Counted from the stretch's first letter, positions 1-5,617 are shown. The stretch: DNA of 5,617 bases from an uncultured Bacillota bacterium (GCA_946631075.1 CAMOZS010000118.1:1-5617); one strand, 5' to 3'. Translations and numbers: made by a program. The notes: a model not told the origin generated them from the letters alone.

Positions 1-357
1 AAGGTCGTACAGATCAAGGAATACGGCGCATTCATCGAGCTGGAACCGGGTCTGGACGGACTGGTCCACATCTCCGAGGTCGCTCACAAGAGAGTCGGCA
101 ACATCAATGACGAGCTTTCCGTAGGACAGATCGTCAAGGCCAAGATCCTCGAGATCGATAAGGACAGAAGAAGGATCTCCCTGAGCATCAGAGAGACCAT
201 CGATCCGAACGCTGAGAAGGAAGAAGCTCCCGCAGAGGAAGCTCCGGCTGAAGAAGCACCTGCTCAGGAAGCTCCGGTCGAAGAGGCTCCGGCTGAAGAA
301 GCTGTTGAGGCTCCGGCAGAGGAAGCTGCAGAGGAAGCTCCGGCTGACGCTGAGTAA
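1..357 (+). CDS. rpsA: S1-domain RNA-binding protein, probably 30S ribosomal protein S1 (3' end only)
   Basis: The reading frame is open from the first base and ends at TAA 355-357, giving the last 118 residues; the start lies outside the window. Residues 1-65 are most of an S1 (OB-fold) RNA-binding domain, with the typical YGAFIEL near residue 8, GLDGLVHISE near residue 19, a VGQIVKAKILEID strand and an RRRISLSIR end. Residues 74-118 form a low-complexity acidic tail of EEAPA-like repeats. Ribosomal S1 helps mRNA bind the 30S subunit, and its last S1 repeat followed by an acidic tail is common in Clostridia. The S1 stretch uses AGA for several arginines, whereas the other genes here favour CGG; this would fit a highly expressed gene. 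With only the last domain visible, another multi-S1 protein, or an IspH-S1 fusion as found in some Clostridia, cannot be excluded. The S1 domain is certain; the gene name is probable. Confidence 0.8.
   Translation, partial: KVVQIKEYGAFIELEPGLDGLVHISEVAHKRVGNINDELSVGQIVKAKILEIDKDRRRISLSIRETIDPNAEKEEAPAEEAPAEEAPAQEAPVEEAPAEEAVEAPAEEAAEEAPADAE
220..354 (+). repeat. EEAPA pentapeptide-type coding repeat in the S1 protein tail
   Basis: Imperfect in-frame 15-bp units resembling GAGGAAGCTCCGGCT encode EEAPA, EEAPA, QEAPV, EEAPA, EEAVEAPA, EEAAEEAPA and a terminal DAE. The codons vary between GAA and GAG and among GCT, GCA and CCG, so the array is not a perfect tandem repeat. The encoded tail is strongly acidic and probably disordered. 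Unit number may vary between strains by slippage or unequal recombination; that is inference. Confidence 0.8.
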
Positions 358-382
358 TCCGTAAGGGATCAATAAGAATACT

Positions 383-413
383 AAAGGACTGTACCGGGTA
401 CAGTCCTTTTTTT
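383..413 (+). terminator. Rho-independent terminator after the S1 gene
   Basis: A perfect 12-bp stem, AAAGGACTGTAC (383-394) with GTACAGTCCTTT (398-409), encloses a 3-nt CGG loop and runs into seven T residues (407-413). It lies 25 nt after the S1 stop codon. Read on the minus strand, the same hairpin is followed by TTTAGTATTCTT, a poorer U-tract, so it may also act as a weak terminator for the converging argR-recN transcript. No better terminator for recN is visible between 414 and 470. Confidence 0.93.
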
Positions 414-470
414 GTCTTCAGTTATCCGGCCCGTCGCGGTCCTTGGCCTTCCCGGCCGTCTGGCTTCCGG

Positions 471-2102
471 TCAGCCCTCCTGTCTGGAGGCGTCCAGCAG
501 TTCCCGGGCAGAGGCCAGGGTGGTTTCGGTAATGGTCTCGCCGCCAAGCAGACGGGCGATCTCCACCACGGTCTCCTCTTCATCCAGAAGGACGACCGAG
601 GTATAGGTCGCGGTCTCGTCGCTGGTCTTCTGGATCCGGTAATGATGATCACCGAAGGCCGCGATCTGGGGCAGGTGGGTGATGCAGATGATCTGATGAT
701 TCCGGGAGATCTCCCTCATCTTCCGTCCGACCACAGTAGCGGCGATCCCGCTGATGCCGGCATCGATCTCATCGAAGATCATGGTGGGAATGCCGTCGTA
801 ATCGCCGATGATCTTCTTGAAGGCCAGCATGATCCGGGACATCTCGCCGCCGGAGGCGATCTTGCTCAACGGCTTCAGAGGCTCGCCCCGGTTGGTGCTG
901 ATCATGAATTCCACGATGTCGGTCCCTTCTTCGGTAAACTCATCGCTTTCCCGGAACTCGATGGAGAAGCGGCTGTCGCTGAAGTTCAGCTGGGACAGCT
1001 CCAGGCTGATCTTTTCCTGCAGGGAAGAAGCGGCGGCCCGGCGGGCGTCGCTCAGCCGGTTGCAGGCGCCCCGCAGGGCGATGCCGGCTTTGTGGATCTC
1101 CTTCTCAAGGGCCTGCTGGCGGCCCGAAATATCATTGATGTTCTCCAGCCTTTGGGCAAGCTCCTCCCGGTATTCGATCAGACCCTCGACATCCCGGCCG
1201 TGTTTATTCATGAGGCGGCTGAGAAGGTCCAGCCGGGCCAGCTTCTGGTCCAGCTCCTCGGGGGAAAAGGTGATGCCGTCACGCTGCCGGCGCAGGTCCG
1301 AGCTGATGTCCTCCAGTTCATAGTAAAGGCTGGACAGACGCTGGGCCAGCTCCTGCAGCTCCGGAGAGAATTCCTCCGTCGATGAGACCTGGTCGGAAGC
1401 CAGCTTCAGAGCGGGCAGGGCGGAGTATTCGCTTTCGGAAATGACCTGATAGGCCCCGGAAAGGGATTCGAAAATGGATTCGCTGTTCTGCAGGAGATGG
1501 ATCTCCTGTTCCAGCTGCTCCGCTTCGCCGATCTGAAGATCCGCCTCCTCCAGCTCCTGCAGCTCAAAAGCCATGAAGTCCCGCTGGCGGCTGTCGTCTG
1601 CAGCGGACCTGAGCAGCTGCTTCAGCTGAGACCTGAGGTCCGTGTACTGGTGGTAGAGCAGGGAAACAGACTCCTTGGCCGGACTGATGGCGTCCGATTC
1701 ATAGGAGTCGAGGAGATGGATGTGGCCCGCCGGATCCAGCAGAGACTGGTGGTCGTACTGGCCGTGGATATCCGCCAGCTGCCGGCTCAGGGCCGAGAGC
1801 TGGGCCAGAGTGACGATCTCCCCGTCGATCCTGCAGATGCTCCGCCCCGCGGCGGAAATCTCCCGGCTCAGGATGTACTCCCGCCCGGAAGAGTCCTCTG
1901 CGACCATCTGTATGACCGCCTTACTGGCTCCGGAGCGCACAAAAGCAGTGTCTGCCCGGCTGCCAAGAGCCAGACTCACTGCTTCGATGACGATGGATTT
2001 ACCGGCGCCCGTTTCACCGGTAATGATATTCAGACCATCATGGAACTCGATCTCGGTGTGCTCTATGATGGCAAAATTGCGAATACTTATATACTTGATC
2101 AT
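471..2102 (-). CDS. recN: DNA repair protein RecN
   Basis: A 543-residue SMC-like ATPase, close to the usual RecN length of about 550-570. RecN acts early in recombinational repair of double-strand breaks, binding DNA ends and helping hold molecules together. The N-terminal ATPase half has Walker A GETGAGKS (residues 29-36) and the RecN-typical DIHGQYDHQSLL (111-122). Residues about 145-370 are a Glu/Gln/Leu-rich coiled-coil region. The C-terminal half has the ABC signature ASGGEMSR (416-423), Walker B MIFDEIDAG (441-449, D444/E445) and a switch histidine in ITHLPQ (H476). All catalytic motifs are intact. The ATG at 2102 opens the family-typical MIKYISIRNFAIIEH, and an in-frame TAA at 2112-2114 leaves no upstream ATG. 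It begins 5 nt after the argR stop and has no convincing Shine-Dalgarno (upstream GCATAAATAAACATC), so translation is probably coupled to argR. An argR-recN pair is common in Bacillota. Confidence 0.97.
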   Translation of the reverse strand: MIKYISIRNFAIIEHTEIEFHDGLNIITGETGAGKSIVIEAVSLALGSRADTAFVRSGASKAVIQMVAEDSSGREYILSREISAAGRSICRIDGEIVTLAQLSALSRQLADIHGQYDHQSLLDPAGHIHLLDSYESDAISPAKESVSLLYHQYTDLRSQLKQLLRSAADDSRQRDFMAFELQELEEADLQIGEAEQLEQEIHLLQNSESIFESLSGAYQVISESEYSALPALKLASDQVSSTEEFSPELQELAQRLSSLYYELEDISSDLRRQRDGITFSPEELDQKLARLDLLSRLMNKHGRDVEGLIEYREELAQRLENINDISGRQQALEKEIHKAGIALRGACNRLSDARRAAASSLQEKISLELSQLNFSDSRFSIEFRESDEFTEEGTDIVEFMISTNRGEPLKPLSKIASGGEMSRIMLAFKKIIGDYDGIPTMIFDEIDAGISGIAATVVGRKMREISRNHQIICITHLPQIAAFGDHHYRIQKTSDETATYTSVVLLDEEETVVEIARLLGGETITETTLASARELLDASRQEG

Positions 2103-2107
2103 GATGT

Positions 2108-2560
2108 TTATTTATGCAGCAGAGAGTTCAGACGGTCGACCACTGCCTGGGTATTTGCCGGATCATCCACGACCAGAAGGATGGTATTGTCTCCGGCGAC
2201 CGAACCGATCACATGCTCCAGACCGAAGTTGTCCAGGGTCTCCGCCGCGGCGTTGGCGCAGCCGGAAAGGGCCTTGACCAGAACGATGTTTCCGGAGGAA
2301 GTGATGGACCGGACCGTCTCCCGGTAGATGTTGGAGAGACGATCGGAGATCAGCCCGTCCTGACCGGAAGAAACGGCGTAGCGGTACTTGCCGGCAGGCG
2401 AGAGGGCCTTGACCAGCTGCAGCTCCTTGATATCTCTGGATACCGTCGCCTGGGTAACATCATAGCCGTACTCACGGAGCATGGCTACCAGCTTATCCTG
2501 CGTTTCGATCTCGTACTTGTCGATCAGCTCGAGTATTTTGTTTTGTCTGGAAATACGCAT
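2108..2560 (-). CDS. argR: Arginine repressor ArgR (AhrC family)
   Basis: A 150-residue protein, matching the family's usual 149-156. ArgR/AhrC is a hexameric arginine-responsive regulator that represses arginine biosynthesis and, in some species, activates catabolism. Residues 1-65 are the winged-helix DNA-binding domain, with the hallmark TQATVSRDIKEL (36-47). Residues about 80-150 form the oligomerisation and arginine-binding domain, with GCANAAAETLD (100-110) and GSVAGDNTILLVV (119-131); D124 matches the key ligand-binding aspartate. The next residue is Asn, where E. coli ArgR has Asp; from memory GDNT also occurs in clostridial ArgRs. The reading frame is open further upstream, to an ATG at 2635, but I chose the ATG at 2560: it gives the family-typical MRISRQNKILELI, has a GGGAGG Shine-Dalgarno (2567-2572) six bases upstream, and leaves the promoter and operator non-coding. 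It is probably first gene of an operon with recN and likely represses itself. Confidence 0.96.
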   Translation of the reverse strand: MRISRQNKILELIDKYEIETQDKLVAMLREYGYDVTQATVSRDIKELQLVKALSPAGKYRYAVSSGQDGLISDRLSNIYRETVRSITSSGNIVLVKALSGCANAAAETLDNFGLEHVIGSVAGDNTILLVVDDPANTQAVVDRLNSLLHK

Positions 2561-2566
2561 AGAAAA

Positions 2567-2572
2567 CCTCCC
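2567..2572 (-). promoter_or_regulatory. Shine-Dalgarno site that fixes the argR start
   Basis: GGGAGG on the minus strand, six bases before the ATG at 2560. It supports this start over the in-frame ATG 75 nt further upstream, which would translate through the promoter and ARG box. Confidence 0.85.
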
Positions 2573-2606
2573 GACATCTCCTCGGAAATAGTTACACCAT
2601 GCAAAC

Positions 2607-2615
2607 AGTATAGCA
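2607..2615 (-). promoter_or_regulatory. Extended -10 promoter for argR-recN
   Basis: On the minus strand TGC-TATACT is an extended -10 (TGn upstream of a 5/6 match to TATAAT). The -35 position at 17-bp spacing (2630-2635, ATGAAT) matches TTGACA at only three of six bases, which fits a promoter relying on the extended -10. Transcription should begin near 2600, giving a leader of about 40 nt that contains the argR Shine-Dalgarno. An A-rich stretch further upstream (about 2648-2668 on the minus strand) could act as an UP element; that is speculative. Confidence 0.7.
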
Positions 2616-2627
2616 TAAATATTCATT
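2610..2627 (-). promoter_or_regulatory. Putative ARG box (ArgR operator) over the argR promoter
   Basis: The minus-strand sequence AATGAATATTTATGCTAT matches the E. coli ARG-box consensus AATGAATAATTATTCATT (recalled from memory) at 14 of 18 positions; the left half is perfect and the right half degenerate. A further TGAAT half-site lies 9 bp upstream (2630-2634). The box overlaps the -10 and its upstream spacer, where a bound ArgR hexamer would block RNA polymerase. ArgR autorepression is known in other bacteria, so the position supports autoregulation. The region is AT-rich, so some of the match could be compositional. Confidence 0.6.
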
Positions 2628-2689
2628 TTATTCATCAGAGCAGGGGTAATTTCTATGTTTTTCTTTTGTACCCGGTCCCCGGCCGTCTA

Positions 2690-2698
2690 TGGTATACT
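2690..2698 (+). promoter_or_regulatory. Extended -10 promoter for the ruvCAB-queA operon
   Basis: TGG-TATACT is an extended -10 with the same TATACT hexamer as the divergent argR promoter. No -35 is seen at 16-18 bp; the nearest candidate, TTGTAC (2666-2671), is 21 bp away, which is too far to be standard. Transcription should start near 2705, about 30 nt before the ruvC ATG. A short inverted repeat GTAT-ACT-ATAC (2692-2702) overlaps the -10. No GAACNNNNGTTC-type LexA site is visible in 2561-2734. Confidence 0.7.
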
Positions 2699-2734
2699 AT
2701 ACAATGAATGTAATCAAGGCAGGGACACAGGAAG

Positions 2735-3238
2735 ATGAGGATACTTGGAATAGACCCGGGCTACGCGATCCTGGGTTACGGAGTGATCGAGAAAACAGGA
2801 AACCACTTTCAGGCAGTGCATTACGGGGCGGTGACCACCCATAAGGACACCCCCATGCCCCAGCGGCTGGACCATCTCTACAATGAGCTCAGGGAGATCA
2901 TCGCCGAGTACCGGCCGGAGGTGGCGTCCATCGAGCAGCTCTATTTCAACAACAACGCCAAGACGGCCATCCAGGTCGGTCAGGCCAGAGGAGTAGCCAT
3001 CCTGGCCTGTGTCAAGGGCGGCATCGAGATCGCGGAATACACCCCCCTGCAGATCAAGCAGGCCCTGGTCGGCTACGGCCGGGCAGACAAGAAACAGGTC
3101 CAGTTCATGGTCAAGACCATGCTCAACCTGAGAGAGGTCCCCAAACCGGACGATACGGCCGACGCTCTTGCGGCAGCCATCTGCCACGGCCATTCGGCGG
3201 ACACCCGGGACCGGATGAAAAAGCTGGGTCTGAAATAA
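2735..3238 (+). CDS. ruvC: Crossover junction endodeoxyribonuclease RuvC
   Basis: A 167-residue Holliday-junction resolvase, typical in length. A RuvC dimer makes paired nicks in strands of like polarity at a four-way junction, working with the RuvAB motor. It has the RNase H-like fold with all four metal-binding acidic residues in place: D7 in GIDPG, E67 in SIEQLYF, and D140 and D143 in PDDTADALAAAICH. The conserved FNNNAKTAIQVGQARG segment (71-86) and the basic GYGRADKKQVQ (113-123) match the family. The ATG at 2735 gives the standard MRILGIDPG start. AGGGA (2721-2725) lies nine bases upstream and is the better ribosome-binding candidate; AGGAAG directly abuts the start. It is the first gene of the plus-strand operon, and ruvA follows after 15 nt. 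Confidence 0.98.
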   Translation: MRILGIDPGYAILGYGVIEKTGNHFQAVHYGAVTTHKDTPMPQRLDHLYNELREIIAEYRPEVASIEQLYFNNNAKTAIQVGQARGVAILACVKGGIEIAEYTPLQIKQALVGYGRADKKQVQFMVKTMLNLREVPKPDDTADALAAAICHGHSADTRDRMKKLGLK

Positions 3239-3253
3239 GGAGACAGAATAGGA

Positions 3254-3850
3254 ATGATCGGATTTCTGAGAGGAATACTCGCCGAGAAGGGCGATGGATA
3301 TATTATCGTAGATGTAGGAGGGGTCGGCTATTTCGTCAACGTGCCCTCCAACACCGGGGCCTACCTCAAGGCCGAGGGAGAGGAAGTCATGGTCCACACG
3401 GCCATGATGGTCCGGGAGGATGACGTGAGTCTGTACGGATTTTCCGGCAGAGGGGAGCTGGACGCTTTCCGGAAGCTGATCACGGTCAGCGGTGTCGGCG
3501 CAAAGGCTGGGATATCCATCATGTCCGCCTTCACTCTGGATCAGCTGCGTCAGGCCATCGCCTTCGAGGATGCCAAATCCCTGCAGAAGGCCAACGGGGT
3601 TGGTAAGAAGACTGCGGAGAGGATCGTCCTGGAGCTCAAGGACAAGTTCACGGTCAGCGGCGCTGCCGATCCGGCCGTGGCAGAGGCCATGGAGGCAGCC
3701 GCTCCTGCCGGAGGCAGGGCGGAAGCGGTCAATGCCCTGATCGCCCTGGGCTATTCCAGAGGCGAAGCCATGAGCGCCCTGGCCGGGATCCAGGAGAAGG
3801 ATCTGACCACGGAGGAATACATCAAGAAGGCACTGAAAAACCTGTTTTAA
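3254..3850 (+). CDS. ruvA: Holliday junction branch migration protein RuvA
   Basis: A 198-residue protein, the normal RuvA size. RuvA tetramers bind the four-way junction and load the RuvB motor. Residues 1-63 are the N-terminal OB-fold domain (MIGFLRG start), including the acidic-pin residues E55 and D56 in VREDDVSLYGF, which in E. coli separate the strands at the crossover. Two helix-hairpin-helix motifs follow: LITVSGVGAKAGISIMSAF (75-93) and LQKANGVGKKTAERIVLELKDK (110-131). A flexible Ala-rich linker (about 136-154) leads to the small C-terminal RuvB-binding domain (155-198), with EAVNALIALGYSRGEA. The likely Shine-Dalgarno GGAG (3239-3242), just after the ruvC stop, is 11 bases from the ATG, slightly long; GGA next to the ATG is too close. 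Co-transcription with ruvC and ruvB is very likely, since the gaps are 15 nt on each side. Confidence 0.98.
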   Translation: MIGFLRGILAEKGDGYIIVDVGGVGYFVNVPSNTGAYLKAEGEEVMVHTAMMVREDDVSLYGFSGRGELDAFRKLITVSGVGAKAGISIMSAFTLDQLRQAIAFEDAKSLQKANGVGKKTAERIVLELKDKFTVSGAADPAVAEAMEAAAPAGGRAEAVNALIALGYSRGEAMSALAGIQEKDLTTEEYIKKALKNLF

Positions 3851-3865
3851 GCATCAGAGGTAGGA

Positions 3866-4906
3866 ATGGATTACGAAGAAAGAATCACAGCAGCGGAGCT
3901 GGGCGAGGGAGAGGCGCGCCATGAGCTGAGCCTCCGGCCCCAGACTTTGCAGGAATATATCGGACAGAAGACGGCGACGGACAACCTGAAGGTCTTCATC
4001 GAAGCGGCCAAGCTGAGGGGAGAGCCCCTGGATCACGTGCTCTTTTACGGACCGCCGGGACTGGGCAAGACGACCCTGGCCGGCATCATCGCCAACGAAA
4101 TGGGGGTGGATATCCGGATCACTTCGGGGCCGGCCATCGAGCGGGCGGGAGACCTGGCGGCCATCCTGACCAACCTGAACGAGAACGACGTTCTCTTCAT
4201 CGATGAGATCCACCGTCTGAACCGGTCCGTCGAAGAGGTGCTTTACTCCGCCATGGAGGACTTCGCCCTGGACATCATCATAGGCAAGGGCCCTTCAGCC
4301 CGGTCCATCCGTCTGGATATCGCCCGGTTCACCCTGATCGGGGCCACCACCAGGGCCGGCAGCCTTTCGGCCCCCCTGCGGGACCGTTTCGGGGTCAACT
4401 GCAAATTCGAGATGTACACCAAGGATGAACTGGCTCAGATCATCGGACGTACGGCAGGACTTCTGGGCGTAACAGCCGACGAAAAGTCCATCGACGAGAT
4501 GGCCCGCCGCAGCCGGGGAACTCCCCGTATAGCCAACCGGCTCCTGAAGCGGGTGAGGGACTTCTCCCAGGTAAAGGGAGACGGCAACATCGACATCGGG
4601 ATCACCAGGGAGGCACTGAATGCTCTTGGGGTCGACTATATGGGCCTGGAGCATCTTGACCGGGAGATCCTGAAGACCATCATCGAACGCTTCGACGGCG
4701 GCCCGGTGGGCATCGACACCATCGCGGCTTCCATCGGCGAGGAAAGGGTCACCATCGAGGACGTATACGAGCCCTACCTGATCCAGGCAGGCTTCCTCCA
4801 CCGGACCCAGAAGGGCCGGGTGGTATCCAAGCTGGCCTACCAGCACCTGGGAATAGACTGCGACGATGACGAGGAAGAGCAGATCACCATCAATATCAGC
4901 GATTGA
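3866..4906 (+). CDS. ruvB: Holliday junction branch migration ATPase RuvB
   Basis: A 346-residue AAA+ helicase, slightly longer than the 336 residues of E. coli RuvB. Two hexamers flank RuvA on the junction and pump DNA through it using ATP. Visible motifs, in order, are LRPQTLQEYIGQ (23-34), Walker A GPPGLGKTT (62-70, K68), SGPAIERAGDLAAILTNL (87-104), Walker B FIDEIHR (111-117, D113/E114), sensor 1 LIGATTRAG (157-165), the arginine-finger region LRDRFG (171-176, R174) and sensor 2 GTPRIANRLLKRVRDF (218-233). The C-terminal winged helix spans about 260-330, ending RTQKGRVVSKLAYQHLG. An extra acidic tail, DCDDDEEEQITINISD (331-346), extends beyond the usual end. AGAGG (3856-3860) is five bases before the ATG. 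All ATPase residues are intact, and the gene sits directly between ruvA and queA as in many Bacillota. Confidence 0.98.
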   Translation: MDYEERITAAELGEGEARHELSLRPQTLQEYIGQKTATDNLKVFIEAAKLRGEPLDHVLFYGPPGLGKTTLAGIIANEMGVDIRITSGPAIERAGDLAAILTNLNENDVLFIDEIHRLNRSVEEVLYSAMEDFALDIIIGKGPSARSIRLDIARFTLIGATTRAGSLSAPLRDRFGVNCKFEMYTKDELAQIIGRTAGLLGVTADEKSIDEMARRSRGTPRIANRLLKRVRDFSQVKGDGNIDIGITREALNALGVDYMGLEHLDREILKTIIERFDGGPVGIDTIAASIGEERVTIEDVYEPYLIQAGFLHRTQKGRVVSKLAYQHLGIDCDDDEEEQITINISD

Positions 4907-4914
4907 GGAGCATC

Positions 4915-5617
4915 ATGAAGATAGACGCATTTGATTATCATCTGCCGGAGCATCTGATCGCTCAGAAGCCGGCCGACCGAAGAGACAGCAGCCGGCTTCT
5001 GGTCGTTCACCGGCAAAATGATACTACTGAACATAAACATTTTTATGACATCCTGGATTATCTCAAGGCCGGAGATTGCCTTGTTTTGAACGATTCCAGG
5101 GTTTTGCCCGCCAGGCTCTACGGAAGGAAACTGCCCAAGGGCCCGGACGGATCTCTCCAGATCCCGGCTCCCGGCCGGGAGGAGGGGGCAAGGGTCGAGT
5201 TTCTCCTGATCAAGCGGCTGGAGGACGGGGCGGACCGTTGGGAGACCATGGTCCGGCCTGGACGGAGGCTGAAACCGGGGGATACGGTGGCCTTCAGCGG
5301 GCCGGGAAGCGACCTGCCTGACCAGCCTTTGCTCAGGGCAAGGATCGAAGATTTCGGGGCCGACGGGACCCGGCTCGTGGAGTTCGAATACGAAGGACTC
5401 TTCATGGAACGGCTGGAGGAGATCGGATCCATGCCCCTGCCGCCCTATATCGAGCGGCCCGGCGAGGAGGAGGACAAGGAGCGCTACCAGACCGTCTACA
5501 GCAGAGAAGAGGGGTCGGTGGCCGCCCCCACGGCAGGCTTGCACTTCACGAAGGAACTTCTGGCAAAGGCTGAGGAGAAGGGCGTTGATCTGGCCTACGT
5601 GACCCTGCATGTGGGGA
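4915..5617 (+). CDS. queA: S-adenosylmethionine:tRNA ribosyltransferase-isomerase QueA (3' end missing)
   Basis: The first 234 residues of an enzyme of about 340-350; the frame remains open at the window end. QueA transfers and isomerises the ribosyl part of S-adenosylmethionine onto 7-aminomethyl-7-deazaguanine in tRNA, forming epoxyqueuosine at wobble position 34 of GUN-anticodon tRNAs. Family motifs are FDYHLPEHLIAQKPADRRDSSRLLV (6-30), LVLNDSRVLPARLYG (56-70), MPLPPYIERP near residues 180-190 and APTAGLHFT (204-212), before the cut in VTLHVG. Residues about 72-88 (LPKGPDGSLQIPAPGRE and neighbours) look like an insertion, because family members usually run from the ARLYG strand into KVEFLL after a much shorter turn. 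The ATG at 4915 is 8 nt after the ruvB stop; TGAGGAG (4904-4910) overlaps that stop and is a well-spaced Shine-Dalgarno. It is probably the fourth gene of the ruv operon. Confidence 0.97.
   Translation, partial: MKIDAFDYHLPEHLIAQKPADRRDSSRLLVVHRQNDTTEHKHFYDILDYLKAGDCLVLNDSRVLPARLYGRKLPKGPDGSLQIPAPGREEGARVEFLLIKRLEDGADRWETMVRPGRRLKPGDTVAFSGPGSDLPDQPLLRARIEDFGADGTRLVEFEYEGLFMERLEEIGSMPLPPYIERPGEEEDKERYQTVYSREEGSVAAPTAGLHFTKELLAKAEEKGVDLAYVTLHVG

Noticed and set aside
427..470. GC-rich GGCC-containing inverted segments as a recN terminator
   Set aside because: The possible stems are only about 4-5 bp and no U-tract follows on the minus strand.
642..1385. Long plus-strand open frame (247 codons) antisense to recN
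   Set aside because: It lies wholly opposite recN, whose motifs are intact, has no recognisable domain, and is the kind of shadow frame expected in GC-rich coding sequence.
1497..2327. Plus-strand open frame of 276 codons across recN and argR
   Set aside because: It crosses two well-supported minus-strand genes, has no family motif and no ribosome-binding context; it is a shadow frame.
2561..2635. N-terminal extension of ArgR from the ATG at 2635
   Set aside because: It would add 25 residues not found in the family and translate through the -10 and ARG box; the ATG at 2560 has a good Shine-Dalgarno and the normal family start.
2666..2671. TTGTAC as the -35 element of the ruvC promoter
   Set aside because: The spacing to the -10 is 21 bp, too long for a standard promoter; the extended -10 is the better explanation.
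2714..3397. Minus-strand frame of 227 codons over ruvC and the start of ruvA
   Set aside because: It is opposite genes with complete catalytic motifs and has no recognisable protein features.
4837..5610. Minus-strand frame of 257 codons over queA
   Set aside because: It is antisense to a clear queA; its composition is explained by the opposite strand.
1..5617. Undescribed defence, mobile or RNA-based system
   Set aside because: All substantial sequence is covered by known housekeeping genes with intact motifs; there are no direct-repeat arrays, transposase motifs, tRNA/rRNA sequences or large unexplained gaps.

Overview
The window holds six protein-coding genes, two of them cut by the window edges, in a compact, GC-rich bacterial chromosome segment. 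Gene content and order point to the Bacillota, most likely class Clostridia: a ribosomal protein S1-type gene with an acidic tail, an argR-recN pair, and a ruvC-ruvA-ruvB-queA run. Short 15-nt gaps, purine-rich Shine-Dalgarno sites and the ArgR sequence fit this. I cannot name a genus from sequence alone.

Layout. Positions 1-357 (+) are the 3' end of an S1-domain gene with an Ala/Pro/Glu-rich repeat tail, followed by a strong intrinsic terminator (383-413). Converging on it from the right is a two-gene minus-strand operon: argR (2108-2560), the arginine-responsive regulator, then recN (471-2102), the SMC-like double-strand-break repair ATPase, starting 5 nt after the argR stop. The only sizeable intergenic region (2561-2734) is a divergent promoter region. 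It has an extended -10 promoter facing each way, and an ARG-box-like operator overlaps the argR promoter. To the right, on the plus strand, lie ruvC (2735-3238), ruvA (3254-3850), ruvB (3866-4906) and queA (4915 to beyond the window end), probably one transcript.

Function. RuvA and RuvB form the Holliday-junction branch-migration motor and RuvC resolves the junction. RecN acts earlier in recombinational repair. QueA makes the queuosine precursor in tRNA and is a common neighbour of ruvAB rather than a repair protein. ArgR probably represses its own operon, which would place recN under partial arginine control.

This is a conserved housekeeping region. I found no mobile element, CRISPR array, RNA gene or credible undescribed system. 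The points worth a second look are the ARG box, the paired extended -10 promoters without a visible SOS box, the recN start without a Shine-Dalgarno, a short insertion in QueA and the low-complexity S1 tail.
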